Positions 1 through 6,076 are shown, counted from the stretch's first letter. The stretch is 6,586 bases of DNA from Actinomycetes bacterium (GCA_023417985.1 JAEZDV010000350.1:1-6586); one strand, 5' to 3'. Notes: generated by a model from the letters alone, not told the origin. A program made the numbers and translations.

Positions 1-66
1 AGACTCGGTGTCGAGCTACCGCAGGACGGGCCCGGCCGGTGACTCGGCTCTGCTGACTCTGCGCGA
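1..66. other. Left flank downstream of galE, no gene assigned
   Basis: These bases lie beyond the galE stop codon. I see no convincing terminator hairpin, RNA gene or ribosome-binding site in them. In plus frame 1 the window opens in an uninterrupted frame that reads RLGVELPQDGPGR and stops with TGA at 40-42, so this could be the tail of a convergent gene entering from the left. Thirteen codons are too few to identify anything, and an open frame this short is expected by chance in GC-rich DNA. Confidence 0.2.
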
Positions 67-1071
67 TCACGAGATGCCGCGGCGTGCGGCATGTGAACGC
101 TCACCCAGACTCTTCATGAAATCCCAAGCATCCGACACGATTTCGTCCAGATCGGTGTGCTTCGGTGTCCACCCGAGCTCGGTCATGGCGCGGTCGCTCG
201 AGGCGATCAGCACCGCGGGATCGCCGGCGCGTCGCGGGGCATCGACCGTCGCGATGGACAGTCCGGTGACGCGTTCGCATGCGGCGATGACTTCCCGGAC
301 GCTGAACCCTTCACCGCTGCCGAGGTTGTAGATGCGATGGGTTCCCGGCTCCGCTCGGGTGAGCGCCAGCACGTGCGCATCGGCCAGATCCTTCACATGG
401 ATGTAGTCGCGCACCGCCGTCCCGTCCTTCGTGGGCCAGTCGGTCCCGAACACCGAAATGTGGTCGCGCTGCCCCAGCGCTACCTGCAGAACCAGAGGAA
501 TCAGATGGGTCTCGATCTCCCTGTTCTCACCCGCGCCGCCGTACGCACCGGCGACGTTGAAGTAACGCAGGCTCGTCGCCGCCAGTCCGTGCGCATGCGT
601 GTACGACGAGATCGCATGATCGATAGCGAGCTTCGACGCGCCGTACGGGTTGGTGGGCCGGGTCGGAGCATCCTCGACGATCGGCACCTCGTCGGGCTCG
701 CCGTAGGTCGCGGCGGTCGAGGAGAAGACCAGGCGGGGAGTGCCCGAGCGCCGGATCGCTTCGAGCAGCGTCAACGTGGTGACGACATTGCCCTGCCAGT
801 ACTTCTCCGGGCACTCGACGGATTCTCCGACGAGCGACTGTGCCCCGAAGTGCAGTACGCCGTCGAAGCGTGGACCGTCTTCGCCGGTGCCGAGTACGTC
901 GGTCGCGACCGTCGCGATGTCGCCCTCGACGAACTCGGCACCCGCGGGAACTGCGTCCGCATTCCCCGTGGACAGGTCGTCGACGACGACCACCTCGTGG
1001 CCTTGTTCGAGCAACACTGTGCTGCACACGCTGCCCACGTACCCGGCACCGCCGGTCACCAGAAGTCTCAC
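67..1071 (-). CDS. galE: UDP-glucose 4-epimerase GalE
   Basis: Cytoplasmic NAD-dependent short-chain dehydrogenase/reductase that interconverts UDP-glucose and UDP-galactose; in mycolata, UDP-galactose feeds the galactan of cell-wall arabinogalactan. The 334-residue product has the family's usual length. Seen: the Rossmann glycine motif GGAGYVG at residues 7-13, an acidic DD pair at 31-32 after the second strand (NAD ribose contact), FSSTAATYG at about 116-124 with Thr119 at the catalytic Ser/Thr position, the YxxxK pair Tyr143/Lys147 in NPYGASK, RYFNVAGA at 169-176 and RDYIHVKDLADAH at 221-233. I chose the GTG at 1071 because VRLLVTGGAGYVG is the normal N-terminus and AGAGGGG lies 9 bases upstream. 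A GTG at 1101 would add ten atypical residues, has no ribosome-binding site and falls in a hairpin loop. It lies 51 bases behind ideR on the same strand, as galE follows dtxR in corynebacteria, so co-transcription is likely but may be modulated by the intervening hairpin. No truncation is visible. Confidence 0.95.
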   Translation of the reverse strand: MRLLVTGGAGYVGSVCSTVLLEQGHEVVVVDDLSTGNADAVPAGAEFVEGDIATVATDVLGTGEDGPRFDGVLHFGAQSLVGESVECPEKYWQGNVVTTLTLLEAIRRSGTPRLVFSSTAATYGEPDEVPIVEDAPTRPTNPYGASKLAIDHAISSYTHAHGLAATSLRYFNVAGAYGGAGENREIETHLIPLVLQVALGQRDHISVFGTDWPTKDGTAVRDYIHVKDLADAHVLALTRAEPGTHRIYNLGSGEGFSVREVIAACERVTGLSIATVDAPRRAGDPAVLIASSDRAMTELGWTPKHTDLDEIVSDAWDFMKSLGERSHAARRGIS

Positions 1072-1080
1072 GCTGGGAAT

Positions 1081-1087
1081 CCCCTCT
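1081..1087 (-). promoter_or_regulatory. galE ribosome-binding site
   Basis: Read on the minus strand this is AGAGGGG, 9 bases before the GTG at 1071. It decides the start in favour of that GTG. Five of its seven bases (1083-1087) belong to the 3' arm of the stem-loop at 1083-1116, so the site is partly sequestered when the hairpin forms. Confidence 0.6.
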
Positions 1088-1116
1088 TCACAGGCCCGCA
1101 CAGGCCTGTGAAGAGG
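1083..1116 (-). promoter_or_regulatory. Stem-loop between ideR and galE (attenuator, terminator or RBS cover)
   Basis: A perfect 14-bp inverted repeat: 1083-1096 (CCTCTTCACAGGCC) pairs with 1103-1116 (GGCCTGTGAAGAGG) around a 6-base loop at 1097-1102. It begins 7 bases past the ideR stop codon. In the minus-strand RNA it is followed by GGATTCCCAGC and then the galE GTG, with no U-run, so it is not a classical intrinsic terminator. Actinobacteria do use hairpins lacking U-tails, so termination, transcript stabilisation for ideR or partial masking of the galE ribosome-binding site are all possible. The structure is certain from the sequence; the role is inferred. Confidence 0.7.
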
Positions 1117-1122
1117 TCTGCA

Positions 1123-1809
1123 TCAGACCTGCTTCACCTGCACTGCGTGGGCCATCTCATCGGAAAGCTCGAAGCTGTTGTGCCCGGCCACCGTGATGGT
1201 CACCGAGCCCGGGCGCGTCTCGACTGTAACGCGCGCGTCCGGAACGACTCCGGCCTCGCGCAGGCGAGCGATGACCTCCGGGTCGGACTGGACGTATTCC
1301 GCCAGTCGCCGCACCACTACGGCTGTCGGCTTGCCGTTGGCGATCTCCGTCAACCGGACCAGTTTCTCGTCGGGCGCCGCATCCTTGTCCAGGCCGAGTT
1401 GTGCCAGACCCGGAATCGGGTTTCCGTACGGGGAGGTGGTCGGGTTGTTGAGCACCTCGACGAGGCGCCGCTCGACCTCTTCGCTCATCACGTGCTCCCA
1501 GCGGCACGCCTCGGCATGCACGTTCTCCCAGTCGAGGCCGATGACGTCGACCAGGAGCCGTTCTGCGAGGCGGTGTTTGCGCATGACCGACACCGCGAGG
1601 TCGCGGCCCTTCTCGGTCAACTGCAGATGGCGATCGCCGGCGACGCGCAACAGACCGTCCCGCTCCATGCGGGCGACCGTTTGGCTGACGGTGGGTCCAC
1701 TCTGCTCGAGGCGTTCGGCGATGCGAGCACGCAGCGGCACGACGCCTTCCTCTTCCAGATCGTAGATCGTCCGGAGATACATCTCCGTTGTATCGACCAG
1801 GTCCTTCAC
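1123..1809 (-). CDS. ideR: Iron-dependent transcriptional repressor IdeR (DtxR family)
   Basis: Fe(II)-activated dimeric repressor that binds iron boxes upstream of siderophore and iron-storage genes. The 228-residue product has the family layout: N-terminal winged helix-turn-helix (about residues 1-73, including SGPTVSQTVARMERDGLL), dimerisation and metal domain (about 74-140), and a C-terminal SH3-like domain (about 150-228). With the GTG at 1809 as residue 1, the metal ligands fall at the same numbers as in M. tuberculosis IdeR: Met10, Cys102, Glu105 and His106 for the primary site; His79, Glu83 and His98 for the ancillary site. Glu171 and Gln174 are the likely SH3-domain contacts. That numbering, plus GAAGGGG seven bases upstream, supports 1809 over the GTG at 1815, which has only one base between it and the same ribosome-binding site. 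It is divergent from acuC and upstream of galE. No convincing iron box is visible in its own promoter region. All metal ligands are present, so it should be functional. Confidence 0.96.
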   Translation of the reverse strand: MKDLVDTTEMYLRTIYDLEEEGVVPLRARIAERLEQSGPTVSQTVARMERDGLLRVAGDRHLQLTEKGRDLAVSVMRKHRLAERLLVDVIGLDWENVHAEACRWEHVMSEEVERRLVEVLNNPTTSPYGNPIPGLAQLGLDKDAAPDEKLVRLTEIANGKPTAVVVRRLAEYVQSDPEVIARLREAGVVPDARVTVETRPGSVTITVAGHNSFELSDEMAHAVQVKQV

Positions 1810-1816
1810 TCTCACA

Positions 1817-1823
1817 CCCCTTC
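1817..1823 (-). promoter_or_regulatory. ideR ribosome-binding site
   Basis: Minus-strand GAAGGGG, seven bases ahead of the GTG at 1809. The spacing decides between two in-frame GTG codons (1815 and 1809) in favour of the downstream one, which also restores IdeR numbering. Confidence 0.65.
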
Positions 1824-1833
1824 GTCTGCGCCA

Positions 1834-1839
1834 AGTCTA
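1834..1839 (-). promoter_or_regulatory. Candidate ideR -10 element
   Basis: On the minus strand TAGACT matches the actinobacterial TANNNT -10 pattern. A start about 7 bases downstream (near 1827) would give a leader of roughly 18 bases that includes the ribosome-binding site. No good -35 hexamer is visible at the usual spacing, which is common in these genomes. The call rests on one short motif in a divergent intergenic region. Confidence 0.4.
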
Positions 1840-1899
1840 ACCGTGCGAATAGGGCAGCGGGGTCGCCCGCGGCTGCTCGCGCGTCCCGCCCCCGACCAG

Positions 1900-1905
1900 T
1901 AGCGT
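1900..1905 (+). promoter_or_regulatory. Candidate acuC -10 element giving a leaderless mRNA
   Basis: TAGCGT (TANNNT pattern) ends 8 bases before the acuC ATG at 1914, so transcription would start at or within a base or two of the start codon. No Shine-Dalgarno sequence lies between them (CTGTGTCC), which fits a leaderless transcript, a frequent arrangement in actinobacteria. No -35 consensus is seen. About 60 bases separate this element from the divergent ideR -10. Confidence 0.5.
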
Positions 1906-1913
1906 CTGTGTCC

Positions 1914-3185
1914 ATGACCACTAGCTCCACCGCTGCGGGCGGTACGACACAGCTGGGCCGTGATCGAGTGGTGGTGTGGAGCCCCGATTACCTCGATTAC
2001 CGGTGGGGACCGACACACCCGATGAACCCCACGCGCCTCGATCTCACCATGGCTCTGTCCAAAAGTCTGGGGCTGCTCGAGGGTGTCGAGACGGTCCATC
2101 CCTCTCCCGCAGACGATGCCGACCTCCTGCGGATCCACACGGCGTCCTACGTCGACGCCGTCAAACGTGCCGGTGCTGTCGAACCCGGCACCGACCCTGT
2201 CTCCGACGCCCCGCACGGTCTCGGCACCGACGACAATCCGATTTTCCCCCGCATGCACGAAGCGAGTGCGACTCTCGCGGGTGGCACCCTGGTCGCTGCC
2301 AAGGAGATCGCATCGGGCCGGACCCGGCGCGCGGTGAGCATCGGCGGCGGTATGCACCACGCGATGGCGGATTGGGCGGCCGGATTCTGTGTCTACAACG
2401 ACGCGGCAATCGCCATCTCGTGGTTGCTGGACAACGGCTACGAACGCATCGCATACGTCGACGTCGACGCACACCACGGGGACGGCGTCCAGCACGCCTT
2501 CCTCGGCGACCCGCGAGTGCTGACGATCTCCCTTCACCAGCATCCGGCGACGTTGTGGCCCAACACCGGATGGTCGAGCGAGATCGGCGCCGGCGATGCC
2601 GAGGGCACCTCGATCAACATGCCGGTGCTGCCCGGGACCGTGGATTCGTTGTGGCTGAGAGCTTTTCACGCGGTGGTTCCCGGCGCGCTCGCTGCGTTCC
2701 GCCCCCAGATCCTCATCAGTCAATGCGGCGCCGACAGCCATCGCGAGGATCCCCTCGCCGACCTGGCTCTGACGGTGGACGGCCAGCGGGCGTCCTATCT
2801 CGCGATGCGCGACCTCGCGGACCGGCACTGCGAAGGCCGGTGGCTCGCGGTCGGCGGAGGCGGGTACGGGTTGGTCCGGGTCGTGCCGCGGGCATGGACG
2901 CCTCTCATCACCGCGGCACTCGACCGGGAGGTCGACCTCGACACCGCCGTACCGGAAGACTGGCGCGAACGGGTCGGCGCCCTAGCACCCGGCATCGACC
3001 TCCCAACCGTCATGGGGGAGGGTGCGGACGTGTCCTACCTGCCCTGGGACGGCCCTGGGGGCACCCCGGAAACCGGGGTCGCGTCCCTCGACCGGGCGCT
3101 CACCCGCATCGATTCGGCGATCATCGCCACGCGCCGCGCAGCGTTTCCGCTGCTCGGCCTGGACCCGGAGGACCCGCGTGACTGA
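1914..3185 (+). CDS. acuC: AcuC-type zinc-dependent protein deacetylase (class I HDAC-like)
   Basis: Removes acetyl groups from lysines of cytoplasmic proteins; the paradigm target of AcuC enzymes is acetyl-CoA synthetase, which deacetylation reactivates. The 423-residue product holds the arginase/deacetylase fold over about residues 18-335. Seen: GGGMHHA with the tandem His148/His149 charge-relay pair, YNDAAIAI at 161-168, YVDVDAHHGDGV at 181-192 with zinc ligands Asp185 and His187, QCGADSH at 270-276 with the third zinc ligand Asp274, and GGGGYG with the transition-state Tyr318. All catalytic positions are intact. The last 85 or so residues are a less conserved tail. I chose the ATG at 1914 because the fold starts soon after it and a -10 element sits just upstream; the frame is open further upstream to 1788, but that part lies over the promoter and the ideR start. 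It overlaps the downstream acetyltransferase by 8 bases, pairing eraser with writer. A related amidohydrolase (acetylpolyamine or acetoin-related) is a less likely alternative. Confidence 0.92.
   Translation: MTTSSTAAGGTTQLGRDRVVVWSPDYLDYRWGPTHPMNPTRLDLTMALSKSLGLLEGVETVHPSPADDADLLRIHTASYVDAVKRAGAVEPGTDPVSDAPHGLGTDDNPIFPRMHEASATLAGGTLVAAKEIASGRTRRAVSIGGGMHHAMADWAAGFCVYNDAAIAISWLLDNGYERIAYVDVDAHHGDGVQHAFLGDPRVLTISLHQHPATLWPNTGWSSEIGAGDAEGTSINMPVLPGTVDSLWLRAFHAVVPGALAAFRPQILISQCGADSHREDPLADLALTVDGQRASYLAMRDLADRHCEGRWLAVGGGGYGLVRVVPRAWTPLITAALDREVDLDTAVPEDWRERVGALAPGIDLPTVMGEGADVSYLPWDGPGGTPETGVASLDRALTRIDSAIIATRRAAFPLLGLDPEDPRD
3167..3172 (+). promoter_or_regulatory. Ribosome-binding site of pat, inside acuC
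   Basis: GGAGGA lies in the last codons of acuC, five bases before the GTG at 3178. It is the strongest Shine-Dalgarno match in the window and fixes the pat start, which overlaps the acuC stop in GTGACTGA. The arrangement predicts translational coupling of the two genes. Confidence 0.8.
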
Positions 3186-5925
3186 ATCCCAGCGAGTACC
3201 GGCTGACCCGGGCGTCGCGCCCGCGAAGAGCGACGCGGAAGCCGCCGCGGATGCGGCACGCGAGCACGCGCTGGCCGTCGCCCGCGACTATCCCCGCCAC
3301 TGGGTTGCCGACGTGCTCGCGTCCGACGGCGGGGTGGTGCACCTGCGGCCGATCGTTCCCGAGGATGCCGACCGCATCATCGCCTTCCACGCCAAGTTGT
3401 CCGAACGGACCCGCTACCTGCGCTATTTCGGTCCGTATCCCACGATCTCGAAGAAGGACCTCTTCCGGTTCACCGTCGTCGATCACCACACCCGCGTCGC
3501 GTTCGTCGCGCTGCTCGGGGACGACATCATCGCGGTCGGACGGTACGAGGGGCTTCCCGGCGAGGGCGACGGTCTGTCGGCGGAAGTAGCCTTCACCGTC
3601 GCCGACGCCCACCAGGGACGAGGTCTGGGCCCGATCCTGCTCGAGCATCTGGCCGGCGCGGCGGCCGAGAACGGCCTGCACACCTTCGTCGCGGAGGTGC
3701 TCGCCGAGAACCGCCACATGATCACCGTGTTTCGCGAAGCGGGATACCAGGTCAGCCGCAGTTTCGAGGGCGGCGTCGTCCGACTCGAGTTCGCAATCGA
3801 TCCCACCGAAGCTCTCGTCTCGGTGCGGAACGCCCGCGAACGCGCCGCCGAAGCGCGCAGCGTCCGCAACATCCTCGGACCGGGCAGCGTCGCGGTGATC
3901 GGCGCATCCACCGACAGTCGCAAGGTCGGCAACGCGGTCCTCGTGAACATGCTGCGGAGTGGGTTCACCGGACCGGTGTACCCGGTCAACGCGGAACACC
4001 GCTCCGTGCGCGGCGTGCGCGCCTACCCGACGGTGCGCGACATCCCGGACGAAGTGGACCTCGCCATCGCCGCGGTGCCGGCCGAGTCCATCGACGCGGT
4101 TCTCGACGACTGCCTCGCCAAAGGCGTCAAGGCCCTGCTGGTCGTGTCCTCGGGATTCGGTGAGACCGGGCCGGAGGGCCGAGACGCGGAACGTCGGCTC
4201 GCGCTGGCCGCCCGCTCCCACGGCATGCGTCTGATCGGCCCCAATGCTCTCGGCGTCGCCAACAACGATCCGTCGATCCAGCTCAATGCGACGCTGGCGC
4301 CGGTGCTTCCGGCGGCCGGCAACGTCGGGTTCTTCTGCCAGTCGGGCGCCCTGGGCATCGCCATCCTCGACGAGGCCGCGAAGACCGGAGTGGGACTGTC
4401 GTCGTTCGTCTCCGCCGGTAACCGCGCGGATCTGTCCGGCAACGACCTGCTTCAGTACTGGGACACCGATCCTGCCACCGAGGTCGTGTTGCTGTACCTC
4501 GAGAGCTTCGGCAACCCGAGGAAGTTCTCGCGTATCGCCCGGCGGGTGGCGCGGAGCAAACCGATCGTGGCAGTCAAGAGTGGGCGCCACGCCGTACCGC
4601 CCGCCCTCGCGGCACGCACCGGTGAGATGGACGACACGATGGTGCGCAATCTGTTCGAGCAGGCGGGTGTCGTGCAGGTCGAATCGATTGCGCAGCTGTT
4701 CGACTCGGCGCTCCTGTTCGGGTATCAGCCGCTCCCTGCCGGTCCGCGTGTCGCGGTGATCGGCAACTCCACCGCGCTGGGTGTGCTCGCGGTCGACGCG
4801 GCGCGAGGGGAGGGGTTGCTGGCCCCCGAGTCGGTCGATCTCGGGCCGCAGGCGAGCCCGGACGAGTTCGCCGAGGCGGTGGCACGCGCACTGGACTCGT
4901 CGAACATCGACGCGGTGATCGCCGTGTTCGTGCCGCCGGTCGCCGTCGACGTCCAGCCGTTCGCGCAGGCGCTGCGGGATGCGGTCTCCGGCTCGGACAA
5001 ACCCGTCGTGACCACCTTTCTCGCGACCGAGGGCATCCCCGACGTTCTCGCCGTCCGCGATTCCGCCGGCAACCCCACCCGGGGGTCTGTGCCGTCGTAC
5101 CCCGGGCCCGAACGCGCCGCCAAGGCACTCGCGCGAGCGTGGCGGTACGCGAAGTGGCGCAGCCGGCCGCAGTCGCAGGTCGTGCGCCCGGCCGGGATCG
5201 ATCCCGAACGCGCCCGCACCCTCGTCCACGGGTGGCTCGAGACCAGTCCCGAGGGCCGGTACCTCTCCGACACGGAGGCGGCGCTGCTGCTGTCCTGCTA
5301 CGGCGTGCAGATCGCAGATTTCCGGACGGTGACCACCGAGTCGGAGGCGGTCGCCGCAGCGAAGGAGATCGGATTTCCGGTCGCGGTGAAGGCCACCGGC
5401 GCCCAGTGGCGCCACCGCCCGGACCTGAGCGGGGTGCGGCTCGACCTCGTCGACGCGGAATCGGTACGGATCGCCTACCGCGACCTCGCGGCGATGTCCG
5501 GCGAACCGCTTCTGCACGTGCAGAAGATGGCGGTCAAGGGCATCGGTTGCGCGATCCGCGTTCAGGACGACCCGTCGTTCGGTGCGCTCATCTCGTTCGG
5601 CCTCGCGGGAGTGATCTCCGACCTGCTCGGCGACCGCGCCTACCGGGTGCTTCCCCTCACCGAGGACGAAGCGACCGAACTGATCGACGCACCCAAGGCG
5701 GCGCCGCTGCTGTCCGGGTACCGTAACGCCGCGCCGGTGCACAAAGCTGCGCTGGTCGATTTCGTCCAGCGGATCTCGGCTCTGGCCGACGACCTGCCCG
5801 AGGTGCGTGATCTCGTGTGCGAGCCACTGCTTGCGTCCCCGGTGGGGGTGGAGCTGACCGACGCGCACCTGCGGATCGGCCCGGAACCGCACCCGCTCGA
5901 CCTCGGTCCGCGCCGGCTGCGCTGA
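3178..5925 (+). CDS. pat: Pat-type protein lysine acetyltransferase: GNAT fused to ADP-forming acyl-CoA synthetase-like domains
   Basis: Predicted to move acetyl from acetyl-CoA to lysines of target proteins; Pat enzymes of this build inactivate acyl-CoA synthetases. The 915-residue product has, in order, a polar Ala/Glu-rich leader (1-35), a GNAT domain (about 52-207) with acetyl-CoA loop QGRGLG at 146-151 and Glu136 near the usual general-base position, a charged linker (about 212-232), a CoA-binding Rossmann domain (SVAVIGAS, 237-244), flavodoxin-like ligase domains (GFFCQSGALG, 384-393) and an ATP-grasp-like region (about 692-905; FPVAVKATG, FGALISFGLAGV). The order GNAT-first is the reverse of Salmonella Pat and matches the arrangement I recall for actinobacterial PatA. 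Where active synthetases have SHTG, with the phosphorylated His, this protein reads AARTGEM (478-484). The ATP-grasp glutamate position near 790 reads Gly-Cys. The synthetase half is therefore probably non-catalytic. The GTG start is fixed by GGAGGA five bases upstream. It overlaps acuC by 8 bases and converges on sigB. Confidence 0.9.
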   Translation: MTESQRVPADPGVAPAKSDAEAAADAAREHALAVARDYPRHWVADVLASDGGVVHLRPIVPEDADRIIAFHAKLSERTRYLRYFGPYPTISKKDLFRFTVVDHHTRVAFVALLGDDIIAVGRYEGLPGEGDGLSAEVAFTVADAHQGRGLGPILLEHLAGAAAENGLHTFVAEVLAENRHMITVFREAGYQVSRSFEGGVVRLEFAIDPTEALVSVRNARERAAEARSVRNILGPGSVAVIGASTDSRKVGNAVLVNMLRSGFTGPVYPVNAEHRSVRGVRAYPTVRDIPDEVDLAIAAVPAESIDAVLDDCLAKGVKALLVVSSGFGETGPEGRDAERRLALAARSHGMRLIGPNALGVANNDPSIQLNATLAPVLPAAGNVGFFCQSGALGIAILDEAAKTGVGLSSFVSAGNRADLSGNDLLQYWDTDPATEVVLLYLESFGNPRKFSRIARRVARSKPIVAVKSGRHAVPPALAARTGEMDDTMVRNLFEQAGVVQVESIAQLFDSALLFGYQPLPAGPRVAVIGNSTALGVLAVDAARGEGLLAPESVDLGPQASPDEFAEAVARALDSSNIDAVIAVFVPPVAVDVQPFAQALRDAVSGSDKPVVTTFLATEGIPDVLAVRDSAGNPTRGSVPSYPGPERAAKALARAWRYAKWRSRPQSQVVRPAGIDPERARTLVHGWLETSPEGRYLSDTEAALLLSCYGVQIADFRTVTTESEAVAAAKEIGFPVAVKATGAQWRHRPDLSGVRLDLVDAESVRIAYRDLAAMSGEPLLHVQKMAVKGIGCAIRVQDDPSFGALISFGLAGVISDLLGDRAYRVLPLTEDEATELIDAPKAAPLLSGYRNAAPVHKAALVDFVQRISALADDLPEVRDLVCEPLLASPVGVELTDAHLRIGPEPHPLDLGPRRLR
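5509..5526. repeat. 18-bp perfect palindrome within pat
   Basis: CTTCTGCACGTGCAGAAG equals its own reverse complement and is centred on CACGTG. It lies in the ATP-grasp-like part of pat, over the codons for LLHVQKM (about residues 778-784). Pairing stops at the next base on each side. It could be a regulator-binding site or a coincidence of codon choice; the symmetry is certain, the function unknown. Confidence 0.5.
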
Positions 5926-5977
5926 CGCGGGCTGCGGGAGCACCCCGGACGGGGAGCGGCCCGAACGGTCACCGCCT

Positions 5978-6014
5978 GCGAATGTCCCTGCCGGCGAATG
6001 TCCCTGCCGGCGAA
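5978..6014. repeat. 16-bp tandem repeat, 2.3 copies
   Basis: GCGAATGTCCCTGCCG occurs at 5978-5993 and again, without a mismatch, at 5994-6009, followed by a partial third copy GCGAA at 6010-6014. It sits in the convergent gap between pat and sigB, just left of the terminator stem. The perfect identity suggests a recent slippage duplication or a duplicated binding site. No gene is visible in it. Confidence 0.9.
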
Positions 6015-6021
6015 AAGAGAC

Positions 6022-6060
6022 GATCCCCGAGGACCCAGCCCGGTCCTCGGGGATCTTTTA
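6022..6060. terminator. Bidirectional intrinsic terminator between pat and sigB
   Basis: A perfect 14-bp stem, 6022-6035 (GATCCCCGAGGACC) with 6042-6055 (GGTCCTCGGGGATC), encloses a 6-base loop CAGCCC. On the plus strand it is followed by TTTTA, giving a terminator for acuC-pat about 97 bases after the pat stop. On the minus strand it is followed by GTCTCTTTTCG, a weaker U-rich tail, giving a terminator for sigB 22 bases after its stop. Its position between convergent genes fits a shared terminator. Confidence 0.92.
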
Positions 6061-6076
6061 CCGCTGACGCGCCCGG

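Noticed and set aside
1072..1101. Upstream GTG start for galE at 1101 adding ten residues
   Set aside because: No ribosome-binding site, the start codon lies in the hairpin loop, and the extra residues precede the normal VRLLVTGG N-terminus.
1822..1840. Possible IdeR box in the ideR promoter, starting TTAG on the minus strand
   Set aside because: Only about 10 of 19 positions match the consensus as I recall it, nearly all in the left half, and the right half lacks the CTAACCTAA symmetry. Not enough to call autoregulation.
157..1902. 581-codon plus-strand open frame opposite galE and ideR
   Set aside because: It is in exact codon register with both minus-strand genes. With G/C at third positions, antisense stop codons would need TTA, CTA or TCA sense codons, which are rare here, so long antisense frames are expected. 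The translation resembles no family and has no ribosome-binding site.
1812..2828. 338-codon minus-strand open frame opposite acuC, reaching the ideR start
   Set aside because: It is in register antisense to acuC, runs over the ideR/acuC promoter region, and has no family resemblance.
1976..3181. 401-codon plus-strand frame overlapping acuC in another frame
   Set aside because: Arg/Pro-rich out-of-frame translation typical of GC-rich coding DNA; acuC accounts for the region with all catalytic motifs.
3121..5943. 940-codon minus-strand open frame opposite the whole of pat
   Set aside because: Same register effect: its triplets are the reverse complements of the pat codons. The product is rich in Arg, His and Gly with no recognisable domain, whereas pat has clear motifs and a strong ribosome-binding site.
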